37,120 nucleotides of DNA, from contig JABIQM010000075.1 of the NCBI GenBank assembly GCA_018699415.1, forward strand, positions 1 to 37,120, in the 5' to 3' direction. Origin of the DNA: Acidimicrobiaceae bacterium (GTDB taxonomy: Bacteria; Actinomycetota; Acidimicrobiia; Acidimicrobiales; Aldehydirespiratoraceae). The notes below the pieces were generated by a model. The model was not told the DNA's origin and searched no databases. It saw only the letters and a list, made by a program, of their open reading frames with translations. Positions 33,153 through 37,120 of the stretch are shown one piece after another. Numbering within the stretch: the stretch's first letter is position 1; the number at the start of each line of letters is the position of its first letter. The position numbers and the translations under genes were made by a program.

Positions 33153-34157
33153 TCAGTCCTCCTGAATTTGATCGCATGAGAAGTGAGCGATGGTGTCGCT
33201 TTCTTCATCGGCAACGCCGTCAACCGAATCGCCTTCGATAAATCCATCAGGGCCATAGGGCGTCAGACATCCGGGCATTTCAGCGGGCGTGGGACCCCTA
33301 CCGTCGAGAATGGCTAGTGGTAGCGGCCGCATGACCTCGGCCTCGTAGTCCTCGGGAACGAGTGTGAGGTAAATGTCCGATGGGGTAACCGACGCCAGTA
33401 TCTGGGCCGCCTCATTCGGCAACATGAACGTGATCGCACCGCCTTGTGGGGTGATGACATCAGAGCCGACCTCGCCGGGTTGCAACGTCTGACGGGCACC
33501 AATGGCGAGGATCTCGACTCGCTGAAAGAGATAGCGGGCGGGCGAACTATAAGTGCACCACACGGTTCCTTCCAGAATCTCGTCGGCATCGAACAAACCT
33601 CCGAAGGAGGTGTCGCTTCCGGTGTTGCTCTGGAGTTCGCCCGCGAGGTTCTCCTCGCCCTCGTCTTCGACCTCGTTAGCTGCGCAACCCACCCCAACAT
33701 GGCGGACCATGATGTTGACCTCATCGCCAGGCTGCAGGTAGCCACCAACAGCCGCAACCTGGCCAACCATGACAGTCATCGCGACCTGTCCAGACGGTAC
33801 CTGGTCCGTGAACCGGGCAGAGACGATTGCTGGATCAGCAAAGAGGCCCTGGACGATGATCTGGTTCTTCGGAATGAAACCTCTAGCTACGAGACCGGCG
33901 ATCTGGTCAGCCTCGTTAACCGGGAGAAAGGTCGCGGGGCGGATTTCCAGCGGGATTTCCTGCGCGGCCATCATCTGGATCGCCAGCGAAGCGGGCGTCC
34001 CTTCTGGAATGTCCTCAGACGCAATCAGCACCAGGACGGGCTGCACATCTGCGTACACATCGTCTTCGATGCTTCGCACATAGTTGAGCAACGCCAGGCC
34101 AGCAAAGAGGCCAACACCGATTGCAGCGATAAGGATGAGTGTTCGACGGGAACTCAC
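33153..34157 (-). CDS. cpaB: Flp pilus assembly protein CpaB/RcpC
   Basis: The 334-residue protein has one N-terminal membrane helix (about 5-25), a SAF domain (about 38-100; ASEDIPEGTPASLAI, FIPKNQIIVQGL) and a RcpC/CpaB domain (AMTVMVGQVAAVGGYLQPGD, VITPQGGAITFMLPNEAAQIL). The homologues are periplasmic or extracytoplasmic and link the Tad machine to the envelope. The C-terminal 50 residues are acidic and contain two cysteines. The GTG at 34157 is chosen because a helix follows at once and ACGAGG lies 5-6 nt upstream; the longer frame adds only non-homologous residues. It is the first gene of the Tad operon, preceded by a 311-nt untranslated region. Confidence 0.9.
   Translation of the reverse strand: MSSRRTLILIAAIGVGLFAGLALLNYVRSIEDDVYADVQPVLVLIASEDIPEGTPASLAIQMMAAQEIPLEIRPATFLPVNEADQIAGLVARGFIPKNQIIVQGLFADPAIVSARFTDQVPSGQVAMTVMVGQVAAVGGYLQPGDEVNIMVRHVGVGCAANEVEDEGEENLAGELQSNTGSDTSFGGLFDADEILEGTVWCTYSSPARYLFQRVEILAIGARQTLQPGEVGSDVITPQGGAITFMLPNEAAQILASVTPSDIYLTLVPEDYEAEVMRPLPLAILDGRGPTPAEMPGCLTPYGPDGFIEGDSVDGVADEESDTIAHFSCDQIQED
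33158..33163 (-). promoter_or_regulatory. Shine-Dalgarno site deciding the cpaE start
   Basis: AGGAGG on the minus strand lies 10 nt before the GTG at 33147 and within the last codons of cpaB. This is the strongest ribosome site seen near any gene of the cluster and supports translational coupling. Confidence 0.6.
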
Positions 34158-34228
34158 AAAAACCTCGTTAATGGAGAGAAAGAAAGAGAGATAGAGACCT
34201 ACTTGCGTTCCCCTGTCGGTCGAACTCT

Positions 34229-34296
34229 GGGTGAGTTGAGGCCTTGTACCCATGACTCCTGCCCCATGCCCTCTCATGCTGCTTGGGAACTCACCC
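34229..34296 (-). repeat. Inverted repeat in the Tad operon leader
   Basis: The arms GGGTGAGTT and AACTCACCC pair perfectly over 9 bp and enclose a 50-nt loop. The base is 71 nt from the cpaB start. An RNA hairpin or an operator are both possible; one such repeat in 300 nt can also arise by chance. Confidence 0.35.
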
Positions 34297-34357
34297 CCGG
34301 TCCACCCGCCGAAGTAAGGATTTACTCCAAGACACCCAGCACTTCGCCGAAAACGCA

Positions 34358-34393
34358 GATGGCAAGCATTCCTGGAGAGAAATGCTTGCCATC
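34358..34393 (-). terminator. rpsA: Palindromic hairpin downstream of rpsA
   Basis: A perfect 13-bp stem GATGGCAAGCATT / AATGCTTGCCATC closes a 10-nt loop, starting 76 nt after the rpsA stop. Only TTTT appears after it on the minus strand (in GCGTTTTCGG), so it is a strong stem with a weak tail, as often seen in actinobacteria. It should separate rpsA from the Tad operon. Confidence 0.6.
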
Positions 34394-34468
34394 GTGTTTC
34401 GTTTAGATTCTTTGACGGTTGATCTTCGACGAAATCTGAAGAACTAGGCCCAAAAGACTAGGCGAAAG

Positions 34469-35857
34469 TCACTCCTCTTCGGAGGCCTCAACCTCTTCTT
34501 CGACCTCAACCTCTTCTTCGACCTCGACGTACTCGTACTCGACGCCCTCTTCACCCTCAGCAGCGGGCTCTGCAGTTCCATCTGCTTCGGCATAGTACTC
34601 TTCCCACGCTGCCTGGCCTTCGGATGCCTCGTCGCCACCGATGTAGTTGCCCTCGGAGTCGTAGGCGTGCTCACCGAAGTGCTCCTGGTACTCAGCAGCG
34701 ACCTGGCCACCTTCGGCAGCCTGCTTGATCGACAAGCTGATGCGGCGACGCTGGAGATCGAGATCGATGATCTTGACCCACAGCTCCTCGCCCGGCGTGA
34801 CAACTTGCTCGGGAAGGTCGACGTGATGTGCCGACATCTCCGAGATGTGCACGAGGCCCTCGATGCCATCGCCCACCTGGACGAACGAACCGAAGGGCAC
34901 GAGCTTGGTGACACGGCCGTACACGAGCTCGCCAACACGGTGACCGCCGGCGAATTCCTGCCACGGATCCTGCTGGGTCGCCTTCAGCGACAGGCTGATG
35001 CGCTCACGGTCGAGATCGACCTCGAGGACCTCAACATCGATCTCGTCACCGACGGTGACAACGGACGATGGGTGATCGACGTGCTTCCAGCTGAGCTCAG
35101 AAACGTGAACGAGTCCGTCCATACCCCCGAGATCCACGAACGCACCGAAGTTGACGACGCTGGACACGACGCCCTTGCGACGCTCACCCGGCTTGAGGTT
35201 GTCGAGGAACGCTCCACGCTGTTCCTTCTGGGTTTCTTCGAGCCACGCACGGCGAGACAGCACGACATTGTTGCGGTTCTTGTCAAGCTCGATGATCTTG
35301 GCTTCGAGTTCCTTGCCCACGTAGGGCTGGAGGTCGCGCACACGACGCAATTCGACGAGCGACGCCGGGAGGAATCCACGAAGACCGATGTCAACGATGA
35401 GGCCACCCTTGACGACCTCGATCACGGAGCCCTTCACGACACCGTCAGCTTCCTTGAGTTCTTCGATCTGGCCCCATGCACGCTCGTACTGCGCACGCTT
35501 CTTCGAGAGGACGAGACGGCCTTCTTTGTCTTCCTTGATGATGACAAGAGCTTCGACGGGCTCACCGACCGAAACAACTTCGCTGGGATCCACGTCGTTG
35601 CGGATCGACAGCTCACGTCTAGGGATCACGCCTTCGGATTTGTAGCCGATGTCGAGGAGGACTTCGTCCTGATCGATTCGGACGACAGTGCCTTTGACGA
35701 GCTGGCCGTCTTCAACGAGCACCATCGTGGAGGTGTAAGCCTCTTCGATATCGATGTCGCCGAGGTCGGCGTCAATGATTTGGCGAGGAGTGTAGTTACC
35801 GTCCGAATCGAAGGTCCCGAACTGGGTCTCTTCGGCGGCAATGGTCTGATCGGACAC
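34469..35857 (-). CDS. rpsA: 30S ribosomal protein S1
   Basis: S1 helps mRNA bind to the small ribosomal subunit. The 462-residue protein has four S1 RNA-binding domains (about 50-121, 138-203, 224-293 and 309-378), fewer than the six of E. coli S1 and as usual in actinobacteria. Repeated core motifs include VKGTVVRI, FGAFVDLGGMDGLVHVSE and FGSFVQVGDGIEGLVHISE. The N-terminal TPRQIIDADLGDIDIEEAY region is typical of the group. The C-terminal tail (380-462) is strongly acidic and partly repetitive. The start is a GTG at 35857 with no evident ribosome site and a TATAAA box 12 nt upstream, so the leader may be extremely short. It is monocistronic by appearance, with a hairpin on each side. Confidence 0.97.
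   Translation of the reverse strand: MSDQTIAAEETQFGTFDSDGNYTPRQIIDADLGDIDIEEAYTSTMVLVEDGQLVKGTVVRIDQDEVLLDIGYKSEGVIPRRELSIRNDVDPSEVVSVGEPVEALVIIKEDKEGRLVLSKKRAQYERAWGQIEELKEADGVVKGSVIEVVKGGLIVDIGLRGFLPASLVELRRVRDLQPYVGKELEAKIIELDKNRNNVVLSRRAWLEETQKEQRGAFLDNLKPGERRKGVVSSVVNFGAFVDLGGMDGLVHVSELSWKHVDHPSSVVTVGDEIDVEVLEVDLDRERISLSLKATQQDPWQEFAGGHRVGELVYGRVTKLVPFGSFVQVGDGIEGLVHISEMSAHHVDLPEQVVTPGEELWVKIIDLDLQRRRISLSIKQAAEGGQVAAEYQEHFGEHAYDSEGNYIGGDEASEGQAAWEEYYAEADGTAEPAAEGEEGVEYEYVEVEEEVEVEEEVEASEEE
34486..34521 (-). repeat. 18-bp tandem repeat in the rpsA tail
   Basis: Two perfect adjacent copies of an 18-bp unit (34486-34503 and 34504-34521; unit cctcaacctcttcttcga on the plus strand) encode the Glu/Val-rich end VEEEVEVEEEVE. 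A third imperfect copy follows. Being in frame, copy-number change would only lengthen the acidic tail. Confidence 0.75.
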
Positions 35858-35869
35858 GTGAATCTGCTT

Positions 35870-35875
35870 TTTATA
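35870..35875 (-). promoter_or_regulatory. rpsA: Candidate -10 box of rpsA
   Basis: TATAAA on the minus strand lies 12 nt before the GTG of rpsA. No good -35 box is seen at 16-18 nt upstream. If used, transcription would start about 5 nt before the start codon. Confidence 0.35.
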
Positions 35876-35901
35876 GGGAATCGAGTTGACGCACCGGTAT
35901 C

Positions 35902-35938
35902 TGACCGGCGAGCCCTGTCAGAAAAGACAGCGCCGTCA
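35902..35938 (-). terminator. Bulged hairpin between the oxidoreductase gene and rpsA
   Basis: On the minus strand TGACGGCG-CTGTC, a TTTTCT loop and GACAG-(GGCT)-CGCCG-(G)-TCA form about 13 base pairs with two bulges on the 3' side. It lies 33 nt after the stop of the FAD oxidoreductase and 27 nt before the putative rpsA -10 box. It probably ends the upstream transcript; without a T-run the alternative is a structured rpsA leader. Confidence 0.4.
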
Positions 35939-35970
35939 CGTTATCCGGCACCATCGCGATGTGCGCCCGC

Positions 35971-37120
35971 CTAGCGGTAGACCAACCGATAGTTCTCATC
36001 GGCGTATTCGGTGGGCACCGTGCCGTACAACATTCGGTGAGCAGCGATCCGTCCGAGCTCGTCAGCCGACTTGGCCACGTGGCCGTCGTCGGCCAGCAGC
36101 GCGTATATCTCGGAGTCCGGAAACCGATCGATGAACTGGCGCCCCGTGGGCGACTTGGTGACCGCACAGGGCACGACATGGCTCGACCGGACCTCGACGT
36201 CGGGAAGGAGCATCGCCAGTTCCTCGTGGAGCCACGATGCGGTCGCCGCGTCGCCCCCGGACTGAAACCATCGGGTCAGCATCGTGGCCGGGTCCGTCAT
36301 CAGACAGCCGACCGATTGTCCGATCTTGAGATAGTTGCGGCCATCGGGGTAGCGGACCGGTGGTAACAGGTAGACGCTTTCGCCGATCTCATCGCCTCGC
36401 TTACAGATCACCGACGGCATGTCGGCGAGTTCGGCGGCCACGCCGTCGTCAACCTCTGCGAACACTACGGTGTGTTCCTGCACAGCGAAGTCGATCTCCT
36501 TGGGGATGATCATCAGATGATTGGCAAATGCGCCCGTGGCGAGGAGTACCTGATCCGCCTTGACAACGGTTGCATCGCTGAGACCGACCAGGATCCGTCC
36601 GCTCTCCGACTCGACCGAAGTGACGACGGCGTCGATCTGCTGCCCTCCTTGGAGACGAACGGCTTCGCATTGGGCGGCGATGAACTGACGCGGGTTTATG
36701 TGGCCACCGACTCGAGCATCAAAGGCCCCGGTCATGCCATGGCCGAACCGGAACCGCGGAAACCTTTGGGCGAGAGCGACATCGTCGAGCACGTCACAGT
36801 CGACTCCGGCGGCAGTCGCATTGACGAGCATTTCATCGAGGTAGTCACCCATTCCACTGACCGAAAGATGACCGACAGGGCAATAGAACTCGATTCCCGT
36901 CCTCTCTTCTAAATCGCGGTGGCGCCCAAGCGACGCCGCCGCAATGCGAGCGAAGTAAGGGTCTCGGTCGAGCACGCGAGTGATACGGCTCTCGTCGTAG
37001 TGGCTGCCGAACACGCCATTATGGCTGGCAAGTTCAGCCGGCTCACCGGGTCCGATCACCACAACGTCGGCTCCCAGATCCGCCAGGTGTCGTGCCGCAG
37101 CCGACCCCAACAAACCACGA
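35971..37120 (-). CDS. FAD-dependent oxidoreductase (DAO family), 5' end cut by window edge
   Basis: About 383 codons are visible and the frame continues past the edge; a few residues at the start of the FAD-binding Rossmann fold are missing, since the sequence opens with RGLLGSAAARHLADLGADVVVIG, part of a GxGxxG motif. Further DAO features are GGHINPRQF, VLLATGAFANHL and the C-terminal KSPTGRQFIDRFPDS followed by DDGHVAKSADELGRIAA. The family includes sarcosine, glycine and N-methyl-amino acid oxidases, enzymes that oxidise the C-N bond of amines with FAD. The substrate cannot be told. It is on the same strand as rpsA but separated by a hairpin, so probably not co-transcribed. Confidence 0.85.
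   Translation of the reverse strand, partial: RGLLGSAAARHLADLGADVVVIGPGEPAELASHNGVFGSHYDESRITRVLDRDPYFARIAAASLGRHRDLEERTGIEFYCPVGHLSVSGMGDYLDEMLVNATAAGVDCDVLDDVALAQRFPRFRFGHGMTGAFDARVGGHINPRQFIAAQCEAVRLQGGQQIDAVVTSVESESGRILVGLSDATVVKADQVLLATGAFANHLMIIPKEIDFAVQEHTVVFAEVDDGVAAELADMPSVICKRGDEIGESVYLLPPVRYPDGRNYLKIGQSVGCLMTDPATMLTRWFQSGGDAATASWLHEELAMLLPDVEVRSSHVVPCAVTKSPTGRQFIDRFPDSEIYALLADDGHVAKSADELGRIAAHRMLYGTVPTEYADENYRLVYR

Larger units (their letters stand above)
34158..34468 (-). other. 311-nt gap between rpsA and cpaB: rpsA terminator and Tad operon leader
   Basis: No gene is supported here; plus-strand open frames are antisense to cpaB. Going along the minus strand, the gap holds the terminator-like hairpin behind rpsA (34358-34393), then a 9-bp inverted repeat GGGTGAGTT/AACTCACCC (34229-34237 and 34288-34296) around 50 nt, then a polypyrimidine run (about 34171-34198) just before the cpaB ribosome site. 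Together the last two look like the untranslated leader of the Tad operon. I see no convincing -35/-10 pair and no match to a riboswitch class I know. Confidence 0.5.

Noticed and set aside
34158-34357. Possible cyclic-di-GMP riboswitch before cpaB, because of an AACGCAAG element
   Set aside because: Only one short block resembles the consensus and its surroundings do not form the expected stems.
33444-34406. A 320-codon plus-strand open frame
   Set aside because: It is antisense to cpaB, which has a clear membrane helix, SAF and RcpC domains; the plus-strand translation shows no domain.
34667-35974. A 435-codon plus-strand open frame
   Set aside because: It is exactly antisense to rpsA, whose four S1 domains are unmistakable; long antisense frames are common in GC-rich genes.
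1-37120. tRNA or rRNA genes, CRISPR arrays, insertion sequences, integrases or attachment sites
   Set aside because: Looked for and not seen; no spaced direct repeats, transposase motifs or tRNA-like cloverleafs were noticed by eye.

Overview
The window is about 37 kb of high-GC bacterial DNA. Every gene but one lies on the minus strand, so the text below follows transcription from high to low coordinates. The backbone is rpsA, coaE, uvrB, uvrA, uvrC, rapZ, yvcK, gap, an order known from Actinobacteria such as Streptomyces. Together with the actinobacterial style of S1, YvcK and RapZ and frequent GTG starts, this suggests an actinobacterium. An acidimicrobial lineage is my guess; no rRNA is present to confirm it.

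Layout. 35971-37120: FAD-dependent oxidoreductase of the DAO family, cut by the window edge. 34469-35857: rpsA, followed by a palindromic terminator-like hairpin. 26029-34157: Tad pilus assembly cluster (cpaB, cpaE, cpaF, a vWA-tadB fusion, tadC) and a polytopic membrane protein. 22874-25874: a NarL-type histidine kinase and response regulator and a Flp pilin. 20063-22765: coaE and uvrB. 17081-20004: a polytopic membrane protein and a decayed tandem copy of it. 14202-17039: uvrA. 7249-14109: a surface-polysaccharide operon consisting of a broken sugar-1-phosphate transferase, GT2, GT4, Wzx-like flippase, nucleotidyltransferase-like protein and APH-like kinase. 6754-7290: the single plus-strand gene, a GT2-like fragment. 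4812-6719: uvrC. 3550-4749: a beta-propeller lipoprotein. 2790-3536: a methyltransferase. 1062-2797: rapZ and yvcK. 1-949: gap, whose 3' end is cut.

How it fits together. UvrA, UvrB and UvrC, the whole excision-repair incision machinery, are dispersed along the block, and accessory genes occupy nearly every junction. CpaF powers the Tad machine, TadB and TadC form the membrane platform, and CpaE and CpaB are accessory parts. Flp is the pilin, probably under the adjacent two-component system. In the polysaccharide operon all five gene junctions are 4-nt ATGA or GTGA overlaps, yet the first gene, which would load the lipid carrier, carries several frameshifts and altered conserved motifs. No whiA-like gene lies between yvcK and gap. 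No tRNA, rRNA, CRISPR array, insertion sequence or integrase was seen. The most unusual items are the vWA-TadB fusion inside the Tad locus, the two decayed genes on either side of uvrA, and the two uncharacterised enzyme-like proteins that end the polysaccharide operon.
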